A stretch of 64,000 nucleotides of DNA from Aristaeella hokkaidonensis (lineage in GTDB: Bacteria > Bacillota > Clostridia > Christensenellales > Aristaeellaceae), in contig NZ_CP068393.1 in NCBI RefSeq assembly GCF_018128945.1, positions 2,294,001-2,358,000 of the forward strand, given 5' to 3'. The notes beneath the pieces are model-generated. The model ran no database searches and had not been told where the DNA came from. It worked only from the letters and a program-made list of their open reading frames with translations. Of this stretch, positions 49,685 through 57,731 are shown in pieces (positions within the stretch are counted from its first letter, which is position 1; the number at the start of each line of letters is the position of its first letter). A program made the position numbers and the translations under genes.

Positions 49685-50452
49685 ATGATTTGCGGTCTGA
49701 TCAAGGATGATATGGATTATGTCCGGGAAGGAAACGTCTTTCACTTTGTGACAGACGAGGCTTCCCGTCCCGCCTGGTCAAAGGCGCTGGACGAGTACCT
49801 GACCGGCACTCCTGTCAACCTGATGATGAAACGGAAGTATTCCGGCCAGAAACGGAGGATGAACTCAAACGATGCCCTCCGGCATTTTGTTGAATTTGTT
49901 TCCGCGTCCGGCGGTATCAAGGTGGACCTGGCCAGCGGGCCCTCCGGGTATTTCGCGCCGTTCCTGGACACCTTAAAGGATGACGACTGCCTGATCATTA
50001 CAGACGCCTGCCCCGCCATTATCAAGGCGCACGCGGACGCCTGCAAAAAGGACAATTTCTATATCTTTGACGTGGATCTGGATAAAGGGCTCCCCTTCAA
50101 AGATAAATCCGTGGATCTTTTCACGGGAAACCTGCTGAACAATGTGGAGAATTACCCCGGGCTGATCAAAGAGGCATACAGGTGCCTGAAACCCGGCGGC
50201 AAACTGGCTCTGATTGAAATATTCTTTGACCAGGGTTCAAAAACACAGCAGTCTCTGGCGGAGCAGGGAAAGATCTGGGCGTCATACGAAGACTTCGTCC
50301 GGTTTTGTGAATCGGTTGGTTTCACCTGCACCGGCAGTGAAACCGTGGCCACAAGAAAAGGTCCCATCTCCCCCGGCGACCTTTACCCGCTGGACAAGGA
50401 TGACTGCTCAACTGACAAAACAATTTATCTCACGAAGAAAGGATCACCATAA
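49685..50452 (+). CDS. Class I SAM-dependent methyltransferase
   Basis: 255 residues. Motif I IKVDLASGPSGYFAPFL, then IITDACP (acidic residue at strand 2), DVDLDKGLPFKDKSVDLFTGN and YRCLKPGGKLALIEIF. Acceptor unknown. GGAGGAG is 9 nt before the ATG. Its stop codon lies in the loop of the downstream terminator. Confidence 0.88.
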   Translation: MICGLIKDDMDYVREGNVFHFVTDEASRPAWSKALDEYLTGTPVNLMMKRKYSGQKRRMNSNDALRHFVEFVSASGGIKVDLASGPSGYFAPFLDTLKDDDCLIITDACPAIIKAHADACKKDNFYIFDVDLDKGLPFKDKSVDLFTGNLLNNVENYPGLIKEAYRCLKPGGKLALIEIFFDQGSKTQQSLAEQGKIWASYEDFVRFCESVGFTCTGSETVATRKGPISPGDLYPLDKDDCSTDKTIYLTKKGSP

Positions 50453-50466
50453 AGGTGATCCTTTCT
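50441..50466 (+). terminator. Terminator overlapping the methyltransferase stop codon
   Basis: GGATCACC / GGTGATCC with loop ATAAA (contains the TAA stop) and CTTTCTTT after it. The same stem sequence terminates the AraC gene at 55813. Confidence 0.8.
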
Positions 50467-50488
50467 TTCCTGAAGCCGCGGTTCAGGC

Positions 50489-50519
50489 GCGTGACAGAAG
50501 AACCGTCCCTCTGTCACGC
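50489..50519. repeat. REP-like hairpin (terminator of the minus-strand gene)
   Basis: GCGTGACAGA / TCTGTCACGC around AGAACCGTCCC, directly after the stop of the zinc-ribbon gene. Confidence 0.7.
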
Positions 50520-51479
50520 TTAACGCAGCAGGTCTTCCAGCGAGCCTTTCCCGCAAATAAAAGCCTGATTTACATTCGAAATACCCAGAAGCATGTTTGT
50601 CATGCTGCTGACAGAAACGAGATACCATTGATCGCCGTAACGGCAGATCGTCGGGCAGCAATAAAACGTCTCGTCTTCAACAACTGCCATACCGACAAGA
50701 TTCACAGCTTCATCCGCCCCGTAGCAGGCTGTCTGCTTCACAAAATTCTCTTGATTCTGCTCACGGGAAAACAGATTGTTTGTGACATCATCAGGCGAGA
50801 GGATGGTGATGTTTGTCATTTGTGTCAGTTTTTCCAGCCTGCCATTCTCAAATTTCTTAAGGAACACCTCAACGTCATCTGAATCCTTCTGGAAAGCAAT
50901 GGTCCCTTTCCCTTTGTAAGGAGAATCATCACCCAGAATATAATCTTCAACAGAACGATAAACCATATTGGCCTGGAAATACCTCAGGGCATTCACATTG
51001 GCGGAAAACATGAAATCATTTACAGAAGGCATTCTGGGGCATATCGTGGGCTGATAGGCCCCCATACGCTCAAAGTATGCCTGAAGATCGTAATGCTCAA
51101 TCTGTGTCTCCCACGCGAAGGCACTCATGATCTGTTCAAAATTCAGATTCTGAATGCCTTCCATATAGCAGGTCAGTGCTTCTTCTGGCGTGGCAAAACC
51201 GTCGCCTTCATATTTGACTGCGGCTGGTCCGGCCTGCTGCAGTTTCTCCCCGCAGTTGCCGCAAAACACCGCGTTGGTATCACTCGGGTATGTTTCACCG
51301 CAATTCAGGCATACAATCTCCTTGGGCTTCTCTGCTCCGCAGTTTGTACAGAAGTTTGCCGCGTTGGGTGAGCCGCAATCCGGGCAGGTCCATTCTTCCC
51401 CTTCCGCAAACACACAGCCGGAGCAGATCACCAGGATCAATGTTAAAGTGATAGCAAGCAATTTCTTAATACAGTTCAT
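50520..51479 (-). CDS. Exported protein with two zinc ribbons
   Basis: 319 residues. An N-terminal hydrophobic signal (KKLLAITLTLILVICSGCVFA) is followed at once by two zinc-ribbon knuckles: CPDCGSPNAANFCTNCG and CLNCGETYPSDTNAVFCGNCG. A 200-residue unknown domain follows (GFATPEEALTCYMEGIQNLNFEQIMSAF...), similar in plan to DUF4878/NTF2-like secreted domains. Zinc ribbons are usually cytoplasmic, so finding them behind a signal peptide is odd; the segment might instead be a membrane anchor. ATG at 51477-51479 with AAGGAG. Confidence 0.78.
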   Translation of the reverse strand: MNCIKKLLAITLTLILVICSGCVFAEGEEWTCPDCGSPNAANFCTNCGAEKPKEIVCLNCGETYPSDTNAVFCGNCGEKLQQAGPAAVKYEGDGFATPEEALTCYMEGIQNLNFEQIMSAFAWETQIEHYDLQAYFERMGAYQPTICPRMPSVNDFMFSANVNALRYFQANMVYRSVEDYILGDDSPYKGKGTIAFQKDSDDVEVFLKKFENGRLEKLTQMTNITILSPDDVTNNLFSREQNQENFVKQTACYGADEAVNLVGMAVVEDETFYCCPTICRYGDQWYLVSVSSMTNMLLGISNVNQAFICGKGSLEDLLR

Positions 51480-51697
51480 GTTATTCTCCTTAAGGCATGG
51501 GATTGAAATCTTTGTTCTCTTTGACACCCGCGTCTGAAAATCCTGCTGTCATCCGCTGCCGAACTCTCCGCGGGGCGTCCCGCTTGTTTGGAACATAACA
51601 AGAAAAAAAGCCGAAGATGTGTTATGATTGGAGCCGGAGATTCTCACCGGGCTTTATCAAAAATGCAGAATAATCTTTCCCAAGGAGGTAGCCGGCT

Positions 51698-52111
51698 GTG
51701 GTAATCGCAATGATCTGCCAGGTTGTTTTATGGATCTGGTTCCTGGGATGCACTATCACCTACAGGATCGGGAAAAAGATTCTTGTGGGAGGCGTCGGAA
51801 TCAAGAGCGCCGAGTTCTTTATGCTCTGCCTGTACACCCTTGGCGTCATCGCGTTTCACTGCCTTCAGCCGGCCGGAAAGTGGATTCTCTTTGGCATCCT
51901 GCTGCTCTGGTTCATCGTGCAGTTTATGTGCCACTGGTATTTCACGATTTTTGGAGCCAGTGAAAAGAAACTGCAGGGATATAACGAGTGCTTCCGGGAC
52001 AGCATCCGCATCTTCCCTGCCAGTGACACAAGACTGATCCCGGATTTCTATCACATTGTCCTGCATATCCTGATCCTGGCCAACATCATCCTGTGCCTTG
52101 TATCATACTGA
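51698..52111 (+). CDS. Membrane protein of unknown function
   Basis: 137 residues with four membrane segments (about 3-22, 39-55, 62-80, 115-135). The N-terminus VIAMICQVVLWIWFLGCTITYRIGKKI is likely the first helix and a positive loop. GTG start at 51698, 8 nt after AAGGAGG. Its 3' end faces the remnant gene at 52137. Confidence 0.72.
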   Translation: MVIAMICQVVLWIWFLGCTITYRIGKKILVGGVGIKSAEFFMLCLYTLGVIAFHCLQPAGKWILFGILLLWFIVQFMCHWYFTIFGASEKKLQGYNECFRDSIRIFPASDTRLIPDFYHIVLHILILANIILCLVSY

Positions 52112-52136
52112 ATATATTTTTTCAGAAGTATCGCGA

Positions 52137-52247
52137 TTAAGATTGAAACGGAAAGGCGGATCCTGCCAGCCTGTTTGCCAGGTCAATGGCAGGCTGCGTC
52201 CTGTCTTTCAGGAACTTTGCGTATTGTACCGGATTCCAGTCCGGCAT
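52137..52247 (-). pseudogene. N-terminal fragment of a trans-aconitate 2-methyltransferase-like gene
   Basis: On the minus strand an ATG at 52245-52247 opens a 36-codon frame, MPDWNPVQYAKFLKDRTQPA then IDLANRLAGSAFPFQS, ending in TAA. DWNPxxYxxFxxxRxxPAxxL is the conserved start of Tam-type methyltransferases (about 250 residues); the GxGxG SAM site that should follow near residue 40 is missing. The gene is truncated, apparently replaced by the membrane-protein gene. Sits 13 bp after the GH16 stop. Confidence 0.6.
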
Positions 52248-52260
52248 AAAGTTCACGTCT

Positions 52261-53127
52261 TCATTCCTGCCCGGTCAGCGCCATAATCTCCGGGCTCTGG
52301 TATACGCGGACATAGTCCACTTCCAGCTTTGCCGGAAGGCATTTCTTGTCTGTCCCTTCGCGGCCGCCCCAGGTCCCGCCCCAGGCAAGATTCATCAGCA
52401 GATGCATGCGCTGGTCAAACGGCCACACGTTTGAGACCTTTTCGTCTTCAGCCGCCTCCGGCTTTTCATATACATGCGTCTGTTCTCCGTCGATGGTAAA
52501 GATGAGCCGGTCCGGCAGCCATTCCAGTCCGTAAACATGGAATTCTTCCCTCGCTCCGGGAACGAGCGTGCTCTTGCTGACTGCTGAACCTCCGTTCGTT
52601 TTCTTTGTGTGAACACTCTGTACAACCACGTCGGGATCATATCCCACGTGTTCCATAATATCGATCTCTCCGGAAGCTGGCCAGTCTCCGTAAACCTTGT
52701 CGGTCGGCAGCATCCAGATGGCGGGCCAGGTTCCCCTGCCGGAAGGCAGTTTTGCCCTGACCTCAATTTTGCCGTACAGCCAGTCCCCGAGGTTTTTGGT
52801 AATCATCCGGGCGGAAGTATAATAGCTGCTTTTTTCTTCCCTCAGTTCAATGGTCAGGATTCCGTTTTCAATGGCCGCGTTTCCTTCGGCCATATAGTAT
52901 TGCTGTTCACCGTTTCCCCAGCCGTTTCCCCCGGTGTTATAGGCCCAGCGGGCAGGATCCGGCAGGCCGTCCGTATCAAACTCGTCTGCCCAGACCAGTT
53001 CATAGTTCAGGCTGCCGGGATCATATTCCGCCCCGGCAGTTTCAGCGGCGGAAGGCAGAGCCGGAACCCACAGAACCAGGATCGACAGCAGAACAGATAT
53101 CCATTTGAACTCATGTTTGAATTGCAT
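52261..53127 (-). CDS. Secreted glycoside hydrolase family 16 (laminarinase/lichenase type)
   Basis: 288 residues with a signal peptide (cleavage near AAETAGA). GH16 core: catalytic SGEIDIMEHVG (E-x-D-x-x-E), WPAIWMLP, FHVYGLEWLPDRLIFTIDGE, and the aromatic MNLAWGGTWGG. Cleaves beta-1,3 or mixed-linkage glucans outside the cell. AAAGGAG before the ATG. An operator-like AAACGTTT palindrome lies just downstream of its -10 box. Confidence 0.93.
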   Translation of the reverse strand: MQFKHEFKWISVLLSILVLWVPALPSAAETAGAEYDPGSLNYELVWADEFDTDGLPDPARWAYNTGGNGWGNGEQQYYMAEGNAAIENGILTIELREEKSSYYTSARMITKNLGDWLYGKIEVRAKLPSGRGTWPAIWMLPTDKVYGDWPASGEIDIMEHVGYDPDVVVQSVHTKKTNGGSAVSKSTLVPGAREEFHVYGLEWLPDRLIFTIDGEQTHVYEKPEAAEDEKVSNVWPFDQRMHLLMNLAWGGTWGGREGTDKKCLPAKLEVDYVRVYQSPEIMALTGQE

Positions 53128-53154
53128 GTGTCTTCTCCTTTATAAATCATATAT

Positions 53155-53186
53155 GCGCAAACGTTTTTCCTGATAAAGTGATTATA
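53155..53186 (-). promoter_or_regulatory. GH16 promoter -10 and LacI-type operator
   Basis: Minus-strand TATAAT (53181-53186); 12 bp downstream lies GCGCAAACGTTT (53155-53166), whose AAACGTTT core is the symmetric centre of LacI/CcpA-family sites. The location, just after the predicted start of transcription, suits roadblock repression. Confidence 0.45.
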
Positions 53187-53388
53187 GCATTCTGCAGCCC
53201 TGTGCGTAAAGCAAGCAAAGGGCTCATTCGCGGCAATGAAAAGCCTCAGGCATTCTTCTGTTGATGTATGCCGGCGGCAGAAATTCCCTGCCAAAAAGCA
53301 GGAAGATATGCTATGATTGGGTCAGGTACCAATACCGGATAAATGACAAGCAACAACTCAGAATTGCAGGATTATAAGTGTCAAAAAA

Positions 53389-54168
53389 ATGAGCGAACAG
53401 AAATACGCAAGCTGGAACCCCTGGCATGGCTGCACGAAGTATTCCGAAGGCTGCCGTTACTGCTATGTTTACCGGCAGGATGAAGCAAACGGCAGTACGG
53501 TTTCATCAGAGCAATGCCGCAAAACACAGAATTTCAACCTGCCGGTCAAAACAAAGCGGGACGGAACGCCGAAGATCGCCTCCGGTTCTGTCGTCATGAC
53601 CTGCTTTACCTCGGATTTTCTGCTGAAGGACGCGGACGAATGGCGTGATGAATGCTGGAAAATGATCAAAGCCCGCAGCGATTGTATGTTTTACTTTTTC
53701 ACAAAGCGCATCGAACGCTTTGCGGAATGTATACCACCCGACTGGGGAGACGGCTACGGCAATGTGATCGTAGGCTGCACCTGTGAAAACCAGGACCGGG
53801 CGGATTTCCGGCTGCCGATCTTCGCTGAGCTTCCGATCAAATTCAAAACAATTATCCTCGGCCCCATGCTCGGCTCGGTCAATCTTGAAAAGTATCTTGA
53901 CGGCAGTATCTGCGAGGTGGCCTGCTCCGGCGAATCGGGCATCAACGTGCGGCCGCTTGATTACGAATGGGTGCTGGACGTTCGCCGCCAGTGTATGAAC
54001 AAAGGCGTCCCTTTCCAGTTTCACCAGACAGGAGCGTATTTTATCAAAGACGGCAAACTGCACCGGGTCCCCCGCCGTTTCCAGACGTCCCAGGCCCGCA
54101 AAGCTGGGATCGACTACAAAATCGTGGATGGGTTTATACCGGATATTGAAGCACAAGTCACTTTATGA
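53389..54168 (+). CDS. DUF5131 (phage Gp37/Gp68-like) family protein
   Basis: 259 residues. WNPWHGCTKYSEGCRYCYVYR (three cysteines spaced 6 and 2) is the radical-SAM-like signature of DUF5131, followed by TCFTSDFLL, FFTKRIERF, CTCENQDRADFRLPIF, GPMLGSVNLEKYL and SGESGINVRPLD. These proteins are phage- and island-associated; the function is unsettled. ATG 53389 has only a weak GGAT box. The downstream GNAT gene follows closely. Confidence 0.9.
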   Translation: MSEQKYASWNPWHGCTKYSEGCRYCYVYRQDEANGSTVSSEQCRKTQNFNLPVKTKRDGTPKIASGSVVMTCFTSDFLLKDADEWRDECWKMIKARSDCMFYFFTKRIERFAECIPPDWGDGYGNVIVGCTCENQDRADFRLPIFAELPIKFKTIILGPMLGSVNLEKYLDGSICEVACSGESGINVRPLDYEWVLDVRRQCMNKGVPFQFHQTGAYFIKDGKLHRVPRRFQTSQARKAGIDYKIVDGFIPDIEAQVTL

Positions 54169-54199
54169 CAACAGCGTTAAGGATGAAAGGCATAATACT

Positions 54200-54724
54200 T
54201 TGGAAATAAAGCTTGTTGACAGTAATAACTTCACCCGGGATTCGCTGAAAGGCTTTCAGCGATATCAGGAAGTCAAAAATGTGTATCGCCTGCAGGATGG
54301 GAATCTGACACTGGTTTACAATCCCTTCACTGAGGATTGGGATGCTGCGCGTCTTATCGAAAAAGCGGAAGAGATTCTCAGCGGGCGGTACGTGACATAT
54401 TGCGCTTATGAAGGAAATCGCGTGGTTGGCGAAATCATGCTGATTCCCAGGCTGAACAAAGGCCGGCTCATCATTGACAGTTTCCATGTTTCCAGGGATT
54501 ACCGCCGTCATGGAATCGGCAGGGCTTTGTTTGAAGCCGCCAGACAGGAAGCCCTGAAGAGGGGAGCTCATGCTTTGTATGCATCCTGCTGTTCTTCTGA
54601 GGAAACAATAAACTTCTACTCCGCCCTGGGGTTCCGCCTCAGTTCCGACCCTATTCCTTCCCTTGCTGAGGCAGAGCCTTATGACCTGCAGATGGAATGT
54701 ATGATTATCCGGGAAATGCAATGA
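54200..54724 (+). CDS. GNAT family N-acetyltransferase
   Basis: 174 residues. IIDSFHVSRDYRRHGIGRALFEAARQEALKRGAHALYASCCSSEETINFYSALGF gives motif A and B. The N-terminus IKLVDSNNFTRDSLKGFQRYQEV matches a common GNAT subgroup that begins just here, so I place the start at TTG 54200 (AAAGG 10 nt upstream) although the frame is open further left. Confidence 0.85.
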   Translation: MEIKLVDSNNFTRDSLKGFQRYQEVKNVYRLQDGNLTLVYNPFTEDWDAARLIEKAEEILSGRYVTYCAYEGNRVVGEIMLIPRLNKGRLIIDSFHVSRDYRRHGIGRALFEAARQEALKRGAHALYASCCSSEETINFYSALGFRLSSDPIPSLAEAEPYDLQMECMIIREMQ

Positions 54725-54884
54725 GCTGCCTTCAAAGGCATGCAAAAAACCGGATACTGCTGCATTACTGACGCGTATAAGGATATCATCACGGTTAAGC
54801 CTGCCTCAAAGCGCAAAATAAGTAGGGAAATGTTTTTCAGGATGCATTACAATCCAGTCGGACGATCGGAAAAGGAGCAAAACG

Positions 54885-55793
54885 ATGAACTGGATGACCG
54901 GATTACAAAGGGCAATTGATTATGTGGAAGAGTACATCCTTGAGGATGTGAACCTGGAGGAGGCTGCTGCGCAGAGCTTTTCTTCCAGCTATCATTTTCA
55001 GAGGGTGTTCAGCATCGTCTGCGACATGACCCTGGGGGAGTATATCCGAAACAGAAGGCTTTCCCTGGCGGGAGCGGACCTGGCACGGGGAGATATGAAA
55101 GTAATCGACGTTGCCGTGAAATACGGTTATGACAATCCGGACAGTTTTGCAAGAGCTTTCCAGCGGTTTCACGGAGTCCTGCCCTCCCAGGTAAAAACAG
55201 GAGGCACACCTCTGCGGTCCTTTTCCAGAATCGTACTGAAAGTATCAATGGAAGGTGGTGCTTCTATGAATTACAGAATCGAAGAAAAGCCCGAAATGAT
55301 CCTGACAGGACACAAGGAGCGGTTCCACGGAGAACCGTGGGGAGAGGAACGAGCCCGCCAGGAAGAAAACTGGTATGTCACAACGCGGGGAATTCAGTGG
55401 TTCCTGAGAGGTGTAGCAGACGGCGGCGACATTTACCAGCTTGTGACGAACGTTGATGGCGAAGGATATGATTTTTATTACTGTCATCAACTGGATGAAT
55501 GGGACAGGGAGCATCTTTTTGATCACACCGTTACGGGAGTGGATTTTGTGGAAGGCCTTGCTCTGGAAAATGTGGTCATTCCACAGTCCACATACCTGAT
55601 CCTGGAAGCAAAAAGCGAAAAAAACACGATCAATGATTATAACGATCTTCTGAAGCAGCGGGTACAGATCATCACAGAATGGATGCCTGAGATGGGCTTT
55701 CAGCTGAAGGACGCACCGGAGATTGTTGTAATGCACTGGGCGCCGAGAACGGAGCGCTATATACAAATCTGGCTGCCAATTGAAAAAAGATAA
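54885..55793 (+). CDS. AraC-family regulator with GyrI-like effector domain
   Basis: 302 residues. Two HTHs at 8-100 (EYILEDVNLEEAAAQSFSSSYHFQRVFSIVCDMTLGEYIRNRRLSLAG and IDVAVKYGYDNPDSFARAFQRFHGVLPSQ), then a Rob/GyrI-type small-molecule-binding domain (IEEKPEMILTGHKERFHG...FEGLALENVVIPQSTYLILEA...APEIVVMHWAPRTERYIQIWLPIEK). Multidrug- or antibiotic-responsive activators share this plan. AAGGAG before the ATG. No target operon is adjacent. Confidence 0.92.
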   Translation: MNWMTGLQRAIDYVEEYILEDVNLEEAAAQSFSSSYHFQRVFSIVCDMTLGEYIRNRRLSLAGADLARGDMKVIDVAVKYGYDNPDSFARAFQRFHGVLPSQVKTGGTPLRSFSRIVLKVSMEGGASMNYRIEEKPEMILTGHKERFHGEPWGEERARQEENWYVTTRGIQWFLRGVADGGDIYQLVTNVDGEGYDFYYCHQLDEWDREHLFDHTVTGVDFVEGLALENVVIPQSTYLILEAKSEKNTINDYNDLLKQRVQIITEWMPEMGFQLKDAPEIVVMHWAPRTERYIQIWLPIEKR

Positions 55794-55812
55794 TATCCGG
55801 CCCACGAAAAAA

Positions 55813-55838
55813 GGATCACCACGAAGGTGATCCTTTTT
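55813..55838. terminator. Terminator after the AraC gene
   Basis: GGATCACC / GGTGATCC, loop ACGAA, five T residues, and a run of A for the opposite strand. Confidence 0.88.
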
Positions 55839-55840
55839 CC

Positions 55841-56050
55841 GTGTGGTCTGTACTGGACTCGAACCAGTGTTCCGCTTCGGCTCCCTTCCCGCAACCTCAA
55901 TCGGCGCGACTGTCCCCCGGACAGATCGCTTGTTTCGGTTGACCTCACCGCCGACGAGATTTCTGCCACAGGCAGCGCTTCGGCTCCGCGCCCAATCGAT
56001 GTGAACGATGTGCTCTCACTCATTGGTATGTTCGCGCAACTGATATACAA
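55841..56050. repeat. Unassigned 210-bp segment, possibly a repeat element
   Basis: Reads on the minus strand as an open but unconvincing 60-codon frame; contains two GGAGCCGAAGCG blocks and ends in ACTGG-TTCGAGT-CCAGT, which has the form of a tRNA T arm, followed by the terminator stem. No matching acceptor 5' strand, D arm or anticodon arm is present, so it is not a tRNA gene. Confidence 0.35.
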
Positions 56051-56057
56051 GATATAG

Positions 56058-56103
56058 TATAATTGTTTAATATATTTCCGCAGATTTGATTATTTGCGGA
56101 AAT
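56058..56103 (+). promoter_or_regulatory. Possible abiEi promoter and operator
   Basis: TATAAT at 56058-56063 followed by an inverted repeat ATTTCCGCA (56074-56082) / TGCGGAAAT (56095-56103). AbiEi antitoxins autoregulate through inverted repeats upstream of the operon. Confidence 0.45.
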
Positions 56104-56169
56104 TAATTGAAATATGTGGCTGTTTGTGATACCCTATTCCCATAGTAAATCAGGAAGGGGGGATAGGTC

Positions 56170-56757
56170 ATGCATATAACCAATCCGCTATCTTCAAAAC
56201 AGCGTTTTTATTCGGTAAACGATCTTCGGGAACTTGGCTTTTCCTACTACAAAATCAATAAAATGGTAGAACAGAACCTGCTCTCCAGAATAAACAAAAA
56301 AATGTACGAGAACGCAACCTACTCCGGAGATGATTCGGATTACGTTTCTGCTATGGCTTATGCACCCAGGGGCGTGATCTGTATGATGTCAGCAGCGCGC
56401 TGGTATGGCCTGACCGGCTACCTTCCGGATGCAGTAGATATAGCAATAGAAAGAAATATGAAGGTATCGACTCTTCCGGAATGGCCCCGGCTTCACATCT
56501 GGTATTTCCCGGGAAAACGCTATGAAACCGGAATCATCGCGGAACAGGATGAAGGCGGACAATTCCGGATTTACAATATCGAAAAGACGGTCGTGGATAT
56601 CCTGTATTATCGGAATAAGATCGGAATTGAAGAGACCAGGGAAATTCTGAAGAACTACCTTTCAAGAGCAGACAGGAATCTTCCGGAGCTTCACAGGTAT
56701 GCCGATAAACTGGGCTGTGGGAAAACCCTGAGGACGTACATGGAGGTGCTTCTGTGA
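56170..56757 (+). CDS. AbiEi-like antitoxin / transcriptional regulator
   Basis: 195 residues. N-terminal winged helix (FYSVNDLRELGFSYYKINKMVEQNLLSRINKKMYE) then the AbiEi core (AYAPRGVICMMSAARWYGLTGYLPDAVDIAIERN, IYNIEKTVVDILYYRNKIGIEETREILKNYL). In type IV AbiE systems this protein represses the operon and neutralises the nucleotidyltransferase toxin. GGAGGGG-type box before the ATG at 56170. Intact, while its partner is truncated. Confidence 0.85.
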   Translation: MHITNPLSSKQRFYSVNDLRELGFSYYKINKMVEQNLLSRINKKMYENATYSGDDSDYVSAMAYAPRGVICMMSAARWYGLTGYLPDAVDIAIERNMKVSTLPEWPRLHIWYFPGKRYETGIIAEQDEGGQFRIYNIEKTVVDILYYRNKIGIEETREILKNYLSRADRNLPELHRYADKLGCGKTLRTYMEVLL

Positions 56758-57158
56758 ACAGCGTTGCATCAATCAAAGACAGGCTTAAAAACAAAAGCCG
56801 GGAAACTGGCCGGACTCTGCAGGAACTGTTCACCCTCTATGGGCTCGAAAGGACAATTTACAGGCTTTCGATTTCGCGCTACAGAGAGAACTTTGTATTG
56901 AAGGGCGGCATTTTCCTTTACGCTCTTTATCGGGGAAATTATCCCAGAAGCACCACGGATATTGATCTGCTGGCGCAAAGGATCAGCAATGCTGAAGCGG
57001 ATATGAGAGCAGTCTTTTCAGACATTCTGTCCCAGGAAGCAGATGACCCTCTTTGCTTTGATCTGGAAACGCTGAACGTCACTCCGATAACAGAATTTAA
57101 GGAATACCACGGTGTGAACGTTTCTGTTACAGCATACCTTGATAGGACAAAAATATTA
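56754..57158 (+). pseudogene. Truncated AbiEii-like nucleotidyltransferase toxin
   Basis: GTG start overlapping the antitoxin stop. The first 135 residues are AbiEii: NFVLKGGIFLYALYRGNYPRSTTDIDLLAQRIS includes the GG loop and the D-x-D metal pair. Homologs are about 280-300 residues; here the frame runs into the antisense of the flavin reductase gene at about 57140-57158 and continues only as nonsense to 57299. The motifs III-IV half is lost, so the toxin is probably inactive. A deletion joined this gene to the flavin reductase. Confidence 0.8.
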
Positions 57159-57731
57159 TTACTTTTTCATCAGTGCTGCACCGGCATTCCAGGCTTTTCC
57201 CACCTTGGCCCCGGTTGCGTAATATCCGTTCTGGAACTGATCGAACATCAGCGCATGGAGCTTCTCAGGATCCACCTTGCCCTTTTCGGAAAGGACTGAT
57301 TCTTCAGCCTTAACATTGACGATCTTGCCAACAATGCCGGAAACAAATTCCGTTTCCGCGAACTCCAGCAGTTCACATTCCATGACTACCGGGAATTCCT
57401 CGATGATCGGCGCATTGACTTTATTACTCTTTATGGCGTGATATCCGGTGCGCTCGAATTTGTCATTGATCTTGTTTCCGGAGGCGATACCGAAGAAGTC
57501 CGCCACGTCCATATGCGCTTCGTCTGCCAGGGCAACGGTAAATGCCTTGCTGGCCTTGATGTTCAGCCAGGTCTTTTTTCCCTCTCCGATGAACAGGATG
57601 ATCTTGTCCTCATCACAGATCTGGCCCCAGGCTACGTTCATCACATTGACTTTTTCGTTTTCATCATACGCGGCTACCATCAGCACCGGCATGGGATATA
57701 CCGCCGGGACAACGCCTAAATCCTTTTTCAT
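57159..57731 (-). CDS. Flavin reductase / FMN-binding split-barrel protein
   Basis: 190 residues. VVPAVYPMPVLMVAAYDENEKVNVMNVAWGQICDEDKIILFIGEGKKTWLNI is the N-terminal FMN-binding half of flavin-reductase-like split barrels, and DVADFFGIASGNKINDKF the next part. Uses NAD(P)H to reduce FMN or serves as a flavoredoxin. The ATG overlaps the stop of the Cdd1-like gene by 4 nt. Divergent from the HxlR gene, a classical pairing for quinone or aldehyde stress. Confidence 0.9.
   Translation of the reverse strand: MKKDLGVVPAVYPMPVLMVAAYDENEKVNVMNVAWGQICDEDKIILFIGEGKKTWLNIKASKAFTVALADEAHMDVADFFGIASGNKINDKFERTGYHAIKSNKVNAPIIEEFPVVMECELLEFAETEFVSGIVGKIVNVKAEESVLSEKGKVDPEKLHALMFDQFQNGYYATGAKVGKAWNAGAALMKK

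Noticed and set aside
55840..55930. Possible tRNA gene on the minus strand (TTCGAGT loop)
   Set aside because: Only a T-arm-like stem is present; I found no matching acceptor 5' strand, D arm or anticodon arm within 70-90 nt.
57159..57299. C-terminal 46 codons of the AbiEii reading frame
   Set aside because: They are antisense to the flavin reductase C-terminus and match nothing in AbiEii; treated as readthrough beyond the truncation.
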